A DNA stretch of 43,153 bases. It comes from a virus. The stretch lies in the IMG/VR virus record IMGVR_UViG_3300005467_000007, positions 1 through 43,153 of that record. The stretch is one strand, 5' to 3'. Shown here piece after piece: positions 22,128 to 28,960 of the stretch; positions within the stretch are counted from its first letter, which is position 1; every line of letters begins with the position of its first letter. The notes beneath the pieces were generated by a model. The model made no database searches. It was given only the letters and a program-made list of their open reading frames with translations, and had not been told where the DNA came from. A program made the translations under genes and the position numbers.

Positions 22128-22145
22128 CCCCGGCCAACGCCGGGG
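22128..22145 (+). terminator. GC-rich hairpin before the lysis group
   Basis: CCCCGGC (22128-22134) pairs with GCCGGGG (22139-22145), loop CAAC. It follows a 35-base run of only C and G (22092-22127). No T run. It separates the small-gene cluster from the promoter at 22154. Confidence 0.4.
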
Positions 22146-22153
22146 CGTAAGTG

Positions 22154-22162
22154 TGCTAGACT
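22154..22162 (+). promoter_or_regulatory. Extended -10 promoter (leaderless) for 22172
   Basis: TGC TAGACT, 9 bases before the ATG at 22172. The predicted transcription start leaves a leader of about three bases. The -35 region is poor. Confidence 0.55.
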
Positions 22163-22171
22163 ACTCCCACA

Positions 22172-22510
22172 ATGCAGCGAGAACGCGCGCGAGACCCTGA
22201 ACGGCCGCCCAGACATTGGGCCCCGGAGGCGTGGCGCCTAAGGTGCGCGCTGTATGCGGCTATGGTCCGGCTCCCGTACGGGACGGCCGACGCCCGGTTG
22301 CTCGACGGCGTGGATAAGTGGGTCGGGTGGACCGGGAAGGGAAAGCCCGTTCCCGGGCCGTGGTGGGCCCTGGCGTGCGCTTTGGTGGCTGCCATGGCTC
22401 CCTGCCTAGCCGACGCCGGGTCGCGCCGCCTAGTGGCACCCTGGGCCCGCGGCGGGGGTGTGGCCCCGGCCGACGCCGGGCCGGGGGGGTTCCGGCCGCT
22501 CGGGGGCTAA
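22172..22510 (+). CDS. Unknown protein, first gene of the lysis-region operon
   Basis: 112 residues, Trp- and Ala-rich, with two moderately hydrophobic segments (WRLRCALYAAMVRLPYG; WWALACALVAAMAPCLADAG) and a Gly/Pro-rich tail. It could be membrane-associated, and holin is one possibility because an endolysin is encoded downstream, but the hydrophobicity is modest. The last codons lie inside the left arm of the 22-base inverted repeat at 22504-22568, so the end of this gene is also a structural element. Confidence 0.5.
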   Translation: MQRERARDPERPPRHWAPEAWRLRCALYAAMVRLPYGTADARLLDGVDKWVGWTGKGKPVPGPWWALACALVAAMAPCLADAGSRRLVAPWARGGGVAPADAGPGGFRPLGG

Positions 22511-22568
22511 GGTGTGCAGGTGGGCGCGAGGCCCGGGAATGACTTGGCCCACCTGCACACCTTAGCCC
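22504..22568. terminator. Perfect 22-base inverted repeat with 21-base loop
   Basis: The arm at 22504-22525 is the exact reverse complement of 22547-22568 (core GGTGTGCAGGTGGGC / GCCCACCTGCACACC). The loop contains CCCGGG. It overlaps the stop codon of the preceding gene. A transcriptional terminator is likely, though there is no T run; the length and perfection also suit a protein-binding site or RNA processing signal. Confidence 0.5.
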
Positions 22569-22603
22569 TTGCACCGAGGCCCTCGCCGTGGCATGGTTGG
22601 GGA

Positions 22604-22843
22604 GTGAGCAACCTCCGCCTCCGCCTCCGCCGGCACCTACAGGACCTCGAACGCGCCCGCGACGCCCTGGCCGACGCCCGGGCGGCACAAGCCGACCCGT
22701 GGCGGGTGGCGGAGCTGCAGCTCCGGTACGACCGGCTACAGGAACGGGTGCTCGACGCGGAGTTCGACTCCGGTCTACCCCCGCCTCCGCGGGGCCCGGC
22801 GCCGGTGCTGCCGTCCGCTCCGGGGAGCCGACGCCGTGGCTGA
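22604..22843 (+). CDS. Small coiled-coil protein
   Basis: 79 residues from a GTG preceded by GGTTGGGGA. The first 55 residues form a highly charged helix (LRRHLQDLERARDALADARA and following), then a Pro-rich end. A longer frame starting at 22514 would begin inside the inverted repeat and is less likely. It overlaps the next gene by 8 bases. No known family; charged coiled coils are common among phage accessory lysis or early proteins. Confidence 0.45.
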   Translation: MSNLRLRLRRHLQDLERARDALADARAAQADPWRVAELQLRYDRLQERVLDAEFDSGLPPPPRGPAPVLPSAPGSRRRG

Positions 22844-23036
22844 CGTGCTGACCAGCCAGCTCCGCCAGCTGGCGTTCGTGCTGGTGACCGGGGGCCATCG
22901 ACTAACTCCAGCCCAGGCCGACGCGTTGGCCGACTTGAACGCCGCGGCCGCGCTAGTACAGCGGGGCGATTCCCCCCTGGCGTCGTTGGTCGCGATGCGC
23001 TACGCTTCAGGGACACCTGGAAAGGATTGTGCGTGA
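22836..23036 (+). CDS. Small helical protein, unknown function
   Basis: 66 residues from a GTG at 22836. It reads LTSQLRQLAFVLVTGGHRLTPAQADALADLNAAAALVQRG, an amphipathic and partly hydrophobic helix pair. Its stop overlaps the next start as TGATG, and a possible promoter (TACGCT, 23001-23006) lies within its end. No domain recognised. Confidence 0.45.
   Translation: MADVLTSQLRQLAFVLVTGGHRLTPAQADALADLNAAAALVQRGDSPLASLVAMRYASGTPGKDCA
23001..23006 (+). promoter_or_regulatory. Possible internal -10 box
   Basis: GCGC TACGCT lies 30 bases before the ATG at 23036, with AAAGGA between. It resembles the GCGCTA-type boxes at 20664 and 21598. Weak. Confidence 0.3.
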
Positions 23037-23263
23037 TGGCTCCCCGTAACTACACTGAGAACCTACTAACGGCCGGCTGGCTCCCGCCCCGCACGAGGGC
23101 GAAGCTGTCCCGCGATATCGCGGCCCGTAACGCCCTCGACCGGGCCCTGGCGACGGCCCGTGGCATTCCCGCCGACGCCCCGGAGTGCGCGCGGTTCCAG
23201 GGCCCCGTCCGACACGACCAGCTCGACGCGGCCGTCCGCGCCGCACGGCGGGGTGCGCCGTGA
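23036..23263 (+). CDS. Small basic protein, unknown function
   Basis: 75 residues, basic, beginning MAPRNYTENLLTAGW and continuing with helical Arg/Ala-rich sequence (RAKLSRDIAARNALDRALATARG). The ATG at 23036 overlaps the previous stop and has AAAGGA nine bases upstream. The end overlaps the next GTG. Function unknown. Confidence 0.5.
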   Translation: MAPRNYTENLLTAGWLPPRTRAKLSRDIAARNALDRALATARGIPADAPECARFQGPVRHDQLDAAVRAARRGAP

Positions 23264-23613
23264 GCACCATCGCCGAAGCCTACAAGCGCGCCATCGAAGC
23301 CGACCCGGTGTACCGGGCACGACTGGACGAATGCCTGGTCGCAAACTCCCCGTGGTTGGCTCGGTTGCGCATTCAGGTCGAGACCGACTCACACCTGGCC
23401 GAATACGGCCGGCGCGCCATCGCGGCCGCGAAAGACGACATGTACGAAGTCCGCTGGGGTGCATTCTGGCCCGGCTACCAGTACACCCCGGACCCCGCGA
23501 CGCGCCCCACGGCCCCGGCCCCGGCCCCGGCCGCGCCGCGGTGTGAGTGCGGGTCGAACGAACCCAACTGTCACTCGGACTGGTGTCCGCTCCACACGAA
23601 AGACGGACGGTAA
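23260..23613 (+). CDS. Protein with C-terminal Cys cluster
   Basis: 117 residues from the GTG at 23260 (GTGA overlap with the previous stop). The N-terminal 80 residues are helical and start STIAEAYKRAIEADPVYRARL. A Pro/Ala linker (TAPAPAPAAP) leads to CECGSNEPNCHSDWCPLH, a compact Cys/His cluster that probably binds zinc. It precedes the endolysin. No specific function recognised. Confidence 0.5.
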   Translation: MSTIAEAYKRAIEADPVYRARLDECLVANSPWLARLRIQVETDSHLAEYGRRAIAAAKDDMYEVRWGAFWPGYQYTPDPATRPTAPAPAPAAPRCECGSNEPNCHSDWCPLHTKDGR

Positions 23614-23618
23614 CCGCC

Positions 23619-24020
23619 ATGCCCCTAGGTGCACAATCCAAAGCCCGTCTCGCGGACTGCCACCCGAAGCTACGGCGTGTGGTCGAGGCCGCCATGGCCC
23701 GCCTAGACCGCGCCCGTATCCACGGAGACTTCACGGTCGTGTGCGGCCACCGCGGCCAAGCCGAGCAGGAACGCGCCGTCGCGGAGGGGAAGTCCCGCCA
23801 GCACTGGCCCAACTCCCGCCACAACACCCTCCCCGCCACGGCGGTCGACCTGGCCCCGTACCCGACGGACTGGTCGGATACCGAGGCGTTCGCCCGGCTG
23901 GCTGGGTACGTCCTGGCCGTGGCGGATGACCTGGATATCGAGCTGGAGTGGGGTGGGGACTGGGTGTCGTTTCCAGACCGACCCCACTTCCAGCTGACCA
24001 CGAGAGAGCTGTCCCGATGA
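23619..24020 (+). CDS. Endolysin, M15-type L-alanyl-D-glutamate / D,D-peptidase
   Basis: 133 residues, the usual length of single-domain phage M15 peptidases. It has CGHRGQAEQERAVAEGKS, NSRHNTLPATAVDLAP and WGGDWVSFPDRPHFQL. Zinc ligands are His68, Asp77 and His123; the WGGDW-F-D-(R)PHF ending is the family hallmark. It cuts the peptide stem of peptidoglycan from inside the cell. There is no signal peptide, so it needs a holin. It is followed by two exported-protein genes that may complete lysis. Confidence 0.85.
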   Translation: MPLGAQSKARLADCHPKLRRVVEAAMARLDRARIHGDFTVVCGHRGQAEQERAVAEGKSRQHWPNSRHNTLPATAVDLAPYPTDWSDTEAFARLAGYVLAVADDLDIELEWGGDWVSFPDRPHFQLTTRELSR

Positions 24021-24235
24021 CTCCCCACACCCCGGACTGGACCGATACCGCGTTCGCGTGGGCCATCGCCTCGGCCATCGCGGCGCTGGTGTTCGTCGTG
24101 TTCTGCCTGGCCGGGTGCGTCACCCGCACGACCGTGTGCGTCGAGACGGCCCACGGCCTCGGGGTGCGCGATGCGTACGGGGGCCGCCCCGACACGGTAG
24201 GAGGCTCGGCGTGCGTCGATATCGAGCGGCCCTGA
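24017..24235 (+). CDS. Putative lipoprotein or spanin-like lysis protein
   Basis: 72 residues. A hydrophobic segment (TAFAWAIASAIAALVFVVFC) ends in LAGC at 31-34, a good lipobox; after cleavage a 39-residue mature lipoprotein with two more Cys would remain. The ATG overlaps the endolysin stop (ATGA). The location directly after an endolysin and overlap with another lipoprotein-like gene recall nested i-spanin/o-spanin pairs, but there is no coiled coil and no proline-rich linker. A holin function of the hydrophobic segment is the alternative. Confidence 0.5.
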   Translation: MTPHTPDWTDTAFAWAIASAIAALVFVVFCLAGCVTRTTVCVETAHGLGVRDAYGGRPDTVGGSACVDIERP

Positions 24236-24639
24236 CCGTCGCCCTAGCGACTGGGTGCGCGACCCAGGGTGCCAGCAGCTACCACGCGGCCATCGCCCAC
24301 GCCGCGGACCGATGGGAACACGCGTGCGGCGTACGCCCCGTGCCGGCGTCGGTCGTGGTGTACTGGGCCTGGGCGCACGTGCCGTGCGGCCGGTCCCGGG
24401 CCGCCGTGGGGTGTACCGACGGCGCTGGACACGTGGCCCTCGCCGGCCAGTCGACGGCGCCGGTGGAAGGCCTCGTGGTGCACGAGTTCGGCCACGTCCT
24501 GGGCGCTGGGCACCTGGCGACGGGGCTGGCCGGCGTGATGGTGTCGGACTTGCGGTCCAACAACTGGCGCCAGTGTATCACTGCGGACGACTTGGACGCG
24601 GTGGGGGTGTGTACGACGCGTCGGCCGGAGTGTCGTTAA
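24211..24639 (+). CDS. Metzincin-type zinc metalloprotease, probable lipoprotein
   Basis: 142 residues. Residues 91-101 read HEFGHVLGAGH, the exact metzincin HExxHxxGxxH zinc motif, with GVM (Met110) in the place of the Met-turn and a matrixin-like ITADDLDAVGVC following. The N-terminus (MRRYRAALTVALATGCATQG) is a short signal with a lipobox-like Cys16, so it should act outside the inner membrane. The start is the GTG at 24211, with TAGGAGG six bases upstream, inside the previous gene. A metzincin beside an endolysin is unusual; it may cut envelope proteins or help remove the outer membrane at lysis. Confidence 0.7.
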   Translation: MRRYRAALTVALATGCATQGASSYHAAIAHAADRWEHACGVRPVPASVVVYWAWAHVPCGRSRAAVGCTDGAGHVALAGQSTAPVEGLVVHEFGHVLGAGHLATGLAGVMVSDLRSNNWRQCITADDLDAVGVCTTRRPECR

Positions 24640-24660
24640 CCCATCCGACGCCCCGGCCCG

Positions 24661-24669
24661 TGGTACGCT
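24661..24669 (+). promoter_or_regulatory. Extended -10 promoter (leaderless) for 24676
   Basis: TGG TACGCT, 6 bases before the ATG at 24676; the predicted transcription start is the start codon itself. Confidence 0.55.
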
Positions 24670-24675
24670 GACTGT

Positions 24676-24858
24676 ATGGCAGCTATCTCCGCATCGTACT
24701 CGTTCACCCCCGCCGTCACCGGCGGACAAATCTCCGTCACCGGCAACACCGAGACGGAAATCAAGTCGGCCGTCAAGGCCGTGCTCGCGACTCGGTCCGC
24801 TACGACCCAGGCCCAGCTGGACGCCCTCGCCGCGGCCGCGTCCGAAATGGACGCGTGA
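24676..24858 (+). CDS. Small protein with its own leaderless promoter
   Basis: 60 residues beginning MAAISASYSFTPAVTGGQIS, a Ser/Thr-rich beta-like first half followed by an Ala-rich helix (SATTQAQLDALAAAASEMDA). It is monocistronic in appearance: a promoter immediately before and a strong inverted repeat immediately after. It could be a small virion or assembly protein since the structural genes start here. No family recognised. Confidence 0.5.
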   Translation: MAAISASYSFTPAVTGGQISVTGNTETEIKSAVKAVLATRSATTQAQLDALAAAASEMDA

Positions 24859-24865
24859 CCCCGGC

Positions 24866-24898
24866 CCGGCCGGCGCCCTTGACCGGGGCGCCGGCCGG
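24866..24898. terminator. Perfect 12-base inverted repeat with -35 box in its loop
   Basis: CCGGCCGGCGCC (24866-24877) pairs with GGCGCCGGCCGG (24887-24898), loop CTTGACCGG. It follows the stop at 24858 by 8 bases and can terminate the small upstream gene. The loop holds the TTGACC of the next promoter, so terminator or operator and promoter are merged. Confidence 0.55.
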
Positions 24899-24907
24899 TG
24901 CTACACT
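24879..24907 (+). promoter_or_regulatory. Sigma70-like promoter for structural gene 24917 (nearly leaderless)
   Basis: TTGACC at 24879-24884, 17-base spacer, TACACT at 24902-24907 with the TG extension (24899-24900). The ATG at 24917 is 9 bases after the -10, giving a leader of about three bases. Confidence 0.7.
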
Positions 24908-24916
24908 CTACGGACC

Positions 24917-25549
24917 ATGGGTTTCACGGAGTTGTACGCCGGTCATTTCGGTTCTGGTCTCCCCGAGCGGGGCCAAGCCGGCTCGGCCCTGACTGGCATC
25001 GTCGCAGCGGCCGCTGACGGCACGGTGTGGACACTCCGGTATCCGGAAACCACTGTGATGCCCGGCGCGTCGAAGGGCGCGGGCGGGCTGCAGCGTCGGT
25101 TGTACGTCCAGCGCATCCACGTCCAGTACGTGACGTTGACGGCGTTCACCACGCCGGTCACCGCCGGGCGTGCACTGCGGCTGGTCCGCGGTGCCCCGAC
25201 CAGTGGCACTGCGTCGAACCCGTCGGGCGGCGCGGCGTACACGATGGTGCACAAGCGCTCGGACGTCACGAACGAGACCCTCGGCGTTGGCCGGGTGTCC
25301 ACGACCGCGGTGCTGACCACCACGGGTATCACGTTCGAGTCCGCGCCACTGCAGCGCATGATGCTCGTCCAGGCCGGCTCGTCCGGCAACTCGTACGACG
25401 AGGCCTGGCGGTTCGACGGTGTCGAGGCCGACCCGATTTTCTTGCTGCCGGGCGAGCTACTGGCCATCCAGACAGACTCCGCGTTCGACGCCGCCGGTAC
25501 TTTCCAGCTCCAGGTCGACGTCGACGCCGTCGAGTGCGTCGGGGCCTGA
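24917..25549 (+). CDS. Putative virion protein, beta-rich
   Basis: 210 residues starting MGFTELYAGHFGSGLPERGQ. It is rich in Thr, Val, Gly and Ala with alternating hydrophobics, as in phage head-decoration or fibre-base proteins, and ends AGTFQLQVDVDAVECVGA, similar in feel to the ends of the proteins at 27958 and 28345. No catalytic motif. It is the first gene of the late plus-strand region and has its own strong promoter. Function inferred only from location and composition. Confidence 0.5.
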   Translation: MGFTELYAGHFGSGLPERGQAGSALTGIVAAAADGTVWTLRYPETTVMPGASKGAGGLQRRLYVQRIHVQYVTLTAFTTPVTAGRALRLVRGAPTSGTASNPSGGAAYTMVHKRSDVTNETLGVGRVSTTAVLTTTGITFESAPLQRMMLVQAGSSGNSYDEAWRFDGVEADPIFLLPGELLAIQTDSAFDAAGTFQLQVDVDAVECVGA

Positions 25550-25552
25550 CCG

Positions 25553-26386
25553 GTGGGGAGCGGGCTATCCGGGCGGTACTCCAACCAGCGCCCCGTAACG
25601 TCCGGCACGACCGGGCCGTGGCTACCGGCTACGATACCCCAGGTCGCCGCGGGGTACTACTGGGATGTGGCGGATGCCTCGGGGCTGGGGACGGCCGGGT
25701 TCAAGGTCCCGGAGGGCAACCTTCACACCACGTTCGACCTGGTGCAGGCCACTGTCGCGAATCAACCCACGGCGCTCACCGAGTCGGGCAACGCCCAGTT
25801 CCGGATGCGGAAGCAGTCGGACCCCAATCCCAGCCGGGCGGTATCAGGAGCCGTGCAGGCGGGCTGGACCGGAGCCACGTATGTCGGAGGGTGGTTTCGT
25901 CAGCCGGATGCCAATGGCGACACCGCGGCAGCCGGCACGTACTTTTCGCACAACAATACGACAGGCGCCCAGGGTCGCATCATTTGCGTTTCCGGGACCA
26001 CCGGCGGTGACAACATCGGACTGACCTGTAACGCCACCGGCGTTGGTGGGGCTACCAGCCGCAACGCCGTGGCTAGCACTCTCGTCGGCGCCGGCTGGCA
26101 CTGGCTAGAGTGGATATTCGACCCGCTGCTAGTGCTGGGCGGCAGCGCCACAGCCGACCGAGGCAAGATTTTTTCGGACTTCGTGCTGCGGACACGCGTT
26201 GTTACCGAGTCGGTCGGCGCCATGCCCACTTCGATTTTCAACGGTAATGCGTTTATCGCCATTGCCTGTGGAACCGCCACCGCATCAGACGCTGACACCA
26301 CCGACTGGGCCGTGTGCTACTACTGCAACGGCATCCCGTCGCTCGCCAACCGTGAGGCGCTGATGCGCCACCACGCGCCGGCTTGA
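25553..26386 (+). CDS. LamG/concanavalin-like jelly-roll protein, probable virion surface protein
   Basis: 277 residues from a GTG at 25553. The middle has the LamG/ConA pattern: ATYVGGWFRQPDANGD, GTYFSHNNTTGAQGRIICV, then GWHWLEWIFD, then FNGNAFIAIACG, and an end reading WAVCYYCNGIPSLANREALMRHH, typical of lectin-like phage structural proteins in which the last strands describe an area or length check. Such domains bind sugars or decorate the capsid. It sits upstream of the major capsid promoter. Carbohydrate binding is inference. Confidence 0.55.
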   Translation: MGSGLSGRYSNQRPVTSGTTGPWLPATIPQVAAGYYWDVADASGLGTAGFKVPEGNLHTTFDLVQATVANQPTALTESGNAQFRMRKQSDPNPSRAVSGAVQAGWTGATYVGGWFRQPDANGDTAAAGTYFSHNNTTGAQGRIICVSGTTGGDNIGLTCNATGVGGATSRNAVASTLVGAGWHWLEWIFDPLLVLGGSATADRGKIFSDFVLRTRVVTESVGAMPTSIFNGNAFIAIACGTATASDADTTDWAVCYYCNGIPSLANREALMRHHAPA

Positions 26387-26425
26387 CGGTGTGGTCGGGG
26401 TGTGGCCGCCTATGTAGAAAAATTC

Positions 26426-26454
26426 TTGACCGCCTGACCGGTCGGTGCTAAGCT
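26426..26454 (+). promoter_or_regulatory. Strong promoter for the major capsid operon
   Basis: TTGACC at 26426-26431, exact 17-base spacer, TAAGCT at 26449-26454 with TG extension at 26446-26447. The predicted transcription start is 26461, the first base of a hairpin. Unlike the leaderless genes, this one has a 142-base leader. Confidence 0.75.
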
Positions 26455-26460
26455 ATATGT

Positions 26461-26602
26461 AGGTCCGACATGCGTGTCGGACCTCGGCGCGACTTTGGGA
26501 GCCGTTAGCGAGAGCCCCGATGGTGATGTAGCGACCTTGGCGCGGGCCTGAACAGCGAAACCAAACCCGTTTCTCTGTTTTCTCACCAAAGGTCGTAATA
26601 TC
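26461..26602 (+). promoter_or_regulatory. Structured 5' leader of the major capsid mRNA
   Basis: The leader opens with a perfect 10-base stem (AGGTCCGACA at 26461-26470, TGTCGGACCT at 26475-26484) and a 4-base loop, at the predicted +1. Such 5' hairpins protect mRNA from decay. The rest (26485-26602) is not coding beyond a possible 12-codon frame from 26470 to 26508, and ends with AAAGG before the capsid ATG. No known riboswitch class is recognised. Confidence 0.5.
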
Positions 26603-27946
26603 ATGTCGTTGGGGTCATGGGCGGACGCAGCGCTCCACCAATACTATGAGGAAGTCCAAGAGCTGCACACGCTCGTGGGCCGGGCCTCCCCACTCGTCGA
26701 CCGACTCTCCAAGTCGGCCGTCGAAGGCGCCGTAACTGGCGAATTTTTCACGCTTTCTGGCGGCATGGGCATCGCAGGCGACCTCGCCTCGGCCCAGGAA
26801 GTGGCCAATCAGGTCGGCACCAACGGCGCGGGCACTGCCCCGGGCGCCGGGTCGCACGACGGTGAGTGGCTGCTCCCCACTGGTCAAATCGAGACGTCCC
26901 TGCGCATCAAGTACAAGGACCTCGTTGCCGGCAAGACGAACAAGGGCGCGTATCTCCGCAACCTGACCCACGCCACCGACAAGCACGGCGAGTACTTCGG
27001 CGAACGCTTCGCCCAGGTCATCCTCGGCTCCAGCGGCTACCGGTTCTCCCTCGCCGACCTGACGACCTTCGCGACCGGCGTGATTACGCTGCTCGACTCG
27101 GCGGGTAACGTCGACCCGAACAACATTGCCAACTTCTACAAGGGCCAGGTCCTCGTCGCCTCGGCGAACGAGGGGACTTCGTTGTCCCACACCCTGCTCC
27201 CGAGCAACATCGCCGCCCAGCGTGCGTACGTGCTCTCCGTCGACCGAGACGCCGGTACCCTCGTGGTCTCGGACTCGCCCAACGGTGCCCCGGAAATCCC
27301 CGCGGGCTGGGGCGTGGCCGGTGACAACGTGTCGATTTTCCCCCTCGGCCAGTTCAAGCCCACCCTCCCAGGCTCCACGCTGACGAACAAGCTGTTGTGC
27401 CAGACGCTGTCGGACTGGATTACCCCCACGGTCGCGACCGACACGTTCGGTACGGTGGACCGCTCGGCGGACTCGGCGCTCTCCGGCGTCCGTATCCCCA
27501 CGACCGGCCCCATCGGCGCGCTGTCCCCCGAGCACAAAATCGGGTTCGCCAGCTCGTACATGCAGTCCCGCTACGCGGGTCGCAAGGCCCTGACGTTCGT
27601 GGCCCAGTCGGAAGTCTGGTTCGGAATCGTCCGCTCGCTGCACGCCCAAGGCCTCGTGTCCGACATCGGCGCGATGCTGACCGGTGGCGCCCGCTCCGTT
27701 CAGGTCGCCGGTGTCAACGGCATGTGCGAAATTATCGCCGAGCCGCACCAGGACCCGACGTTCATCTACGGCCTGGACCTCCCCGAAATCATGATTCGCC
27801 ACCTCGACGGCCTCCCCGGCGTCGCGAACGCGGACGGCCTCGAAATGCTTCGTCAGGCGGATTCGAACGACCTGGAGTTCCGGCTGATTTGCTTCCCCCA
27901 GCTCATCGTCCGGGAGCCCTGGCTCCACTGCCGGTTCGCGGTCTAA
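26603..27946 (+). CDS. Major capsid protein (HK97-like fold)
   Basis: 447 residues, starting MSLGSWADAALHQYYEEVQE. The sequence has the phage coat pattern: a helical N-terminal arm, LRIKYKDLVAGKTNKGAYLRNL, an axial-domain-like GLVSDIGAMLTGGARSVQVAGVNG, and an ending EFRLICFPQLIVREPWLHCRFAV. The very strong promoter, long stabilised leader and good ribosome binding site (AAAGG) point to the most abundant virion protein. It is separated from portal and scaffold, which are in the converging operon. The fold assignment is from pattern and context. Confidence 0.75.
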   Translation: MSLGSWADAALHQYYEEVQELHTLVGRASPLVDRLSKSAVEGAVTGEFFTLSGGMGIAGDLASAQEVANQVGTNGAGTAPGAGSHDGEWLLPTGQIETSLRIKYKDLVAGKTNKGAYLRNLTHATDKHGEYFGERFAQVILGSSGYRFSLADLTTFATGVITLLDSAGNVDPNNIANFYKGQVLVASANEGTSLSHTLLPSNIAAQRAYVLSVDRDAGTLVVSDSPNGAPEIPAGWGVAGDNVSIFPLGQFKPTLPGSTLTNKLLCQTLSDWITPTVATDTFGTVDRSADSALSGVRIPTTGPIGALSPEHKIGFASSYMQSRYAGRKALTFVAQSEVWFGIVRSLHAQGLVSDIGAMLTGGARSVQVAGVNGMCEIIAEPHQDPTFIYGLDLPEIMIRHLDGLPGVANADGLEMLRQADSNDLEFRLICFPQLIVREPWLHCRFAV

Positions 27947-27957
27947 GGAGCTGAGTA

Positions 27958-28332
27958 GTGGCTAACACCTACGCTCTCCAGTCGGCGTCGTACGACCCGA
28001 CGTTCACCGCGTACAAGCGCGGGGCCTTCGCACAGCTGGTCGTGACGTTCGCCGCCGGTGCGCCGGCGGTCGACACGGCCCGCTCCGCGCCAGGCTTCAC
28101 GATTGCTGACGGCGCATCGGGCGCCTACACCGGGACGGCGCCGCTCGCGTCCCGGGGTCTCATGTTCATCCAGCCCAAGAGGGCGGTGGACGTGGACTCG
28201 TGTTCCGTCGATGTGGTCGCCTACTCGCCCACGCTCGGGACATTTACCCTGCAAGCATACGTCAACGACGCCCCCGCAGACATCGACGACGGCGACGAAC
28301 TTTGGATTTTGTTCCTCCTCGAAGGGGGCTGA
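27958..28332 (+). CDS. Putative capsid decoration or head protein
   Basis: 124 residues from a GTG preceded by AAGGAG. Beta-rich: SYDPTFTAYKRGAFAQLVVTFAAGAP, RGLMFIQPKRAVDVDSCSVDVVAY, and the end DGDELWILFLLEGG. It directly follows the capsid gene, the usual place for a decoration protein. Its ending resembles that of the next gene, so the two may be related. No known family is recognised. Confidence 0.5.
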   Translation: MANTYALQSASYDPTFTAYKRGAFAQLVVTFAAGAPAVDTARSAPGFTIADGASGAYTGTAPLASRGLMFIQPKRAVDVDSCSVDVVAYSPTLGTFTLQAYVNDAPADIDDGDELWILFLLEGG

Positions 28333-28344
28333 TAGGTACCTACA

Positions 28345-28761
28345 ATGGCTGACAACGCTCCCAACTCTGTTTCGTTCGGCCCGCTGCCGAACATCGTCAA
28401 CATGCTGAAGCGGCGTGTTGAGCAACACGTGCTCACGTTCACGGGCGCCAACGGTACGTCCGTGATGCTGCAGACGCTGTCCTCGGCCGGATGTACGGTA
28501 ACGTATGTTTCCGAAGGCGTCTACGACTTCACGTTCCCGCCAGGCGGCACCGGCGCCATCGGCTGGGTGCAAGTGTGCCCACCCGTCACCTCGGCGAACA
28601 CTGTCGCGGATACGCGCATGTACGCCCTGGACTCGGACCTACTGAACTTCGCGACTGGCGCCGGGCGCCTGACCGCGGTGGACGGCTCGGCCACCCCCAT
28701 CGTGTCGGACATCATCGGCACGTGTACGCTGCTCATCTGCCTCATCCGCCCGCAGGCGTAA
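28345..28761 (+). CDS. Putative minor head protein
   Basis: 138 residues beginning MADNAPNSVSFGPLPNIV. Strand-rich, with TSVMLQTLSSAGCTVTYVSEG and FTFPPGGTGAIGWVQVCPP, and a C-terminal hydrophobic strand TCTLLICLIRPQA comparable to the previous protein's. It is probably a second capsid-surface protein. Function inferred from position only. Confidence 0.45.
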   Translation: MADNAPNSVSFGPLPNIVNMLKRRVEQHVLTFTGANGTSVMLQTLSSAGCTVTYVSEGVYDFTFPPGGTGAIGWVQVCPPVTSANTVADTRMYALDSDLLNFATGAGRLTAVDGSATPIVSDIIGTCTLLICLIRPQA

Positions 28762-28762
28762 C

Positions 28763-28960
28763 ATGGCAGGCGGCAAGAGCGAATACGGGTGTGCGGCCGA
28801 CGGCCTGAAGTCGGCCGATTTCCCCGCCCTGAACACCAAGCCGGTGAACAAGGGCGAAATCGGGTACTCGGGCAAGTCCGCGGGTAAGCCGTCCTCGAAA
28901 GGGTACGTCTGCCCGCCTCCGCAGAAGGGCCTCGGCCCGAAGGGAACCCGCCGTGGCTAA
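28763..28960 (+). CDS. Small basic virion-region protein
   Basis: 65 residues, Gly/Lys/Ser-rich and probably disordered: KSEYGCAADGLKSADFP, VNKGEIGYSGKSAGKPSSKG, and KGLGPKGTRRG at the end. Starts one base after the previous stop; its end overlaps the next gene by 8 bases. Basic disordered proteins of this kind may bind packaged DNA. Unknown function. Confidence 0.45.
   Translation: MAGGKSEYGCAADGLKSADFPALNTKPVNKGEIGYSGKSAGKPSSKGYVCPPPQKGLGPKGTRRG

Noticed and set aside
25027-26010. 327-residue plus-strand frame overlapping 24917-26386
   Set aside because: Out of frame with two coherent genes; Arg/His/Gly-rich shadow translation.
26470-26508. 12-codon leader peptide in the capsid mRNA leader
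   Set aside because: No ribosome binding site and the start lies in the hairpin; kept only as a remark.
26615-27928. 437-residue minus-strand frame opposite the major capsid gene
   Set aside because: Mirror frame of the capsid gene with no recognisable domain and no start signals.
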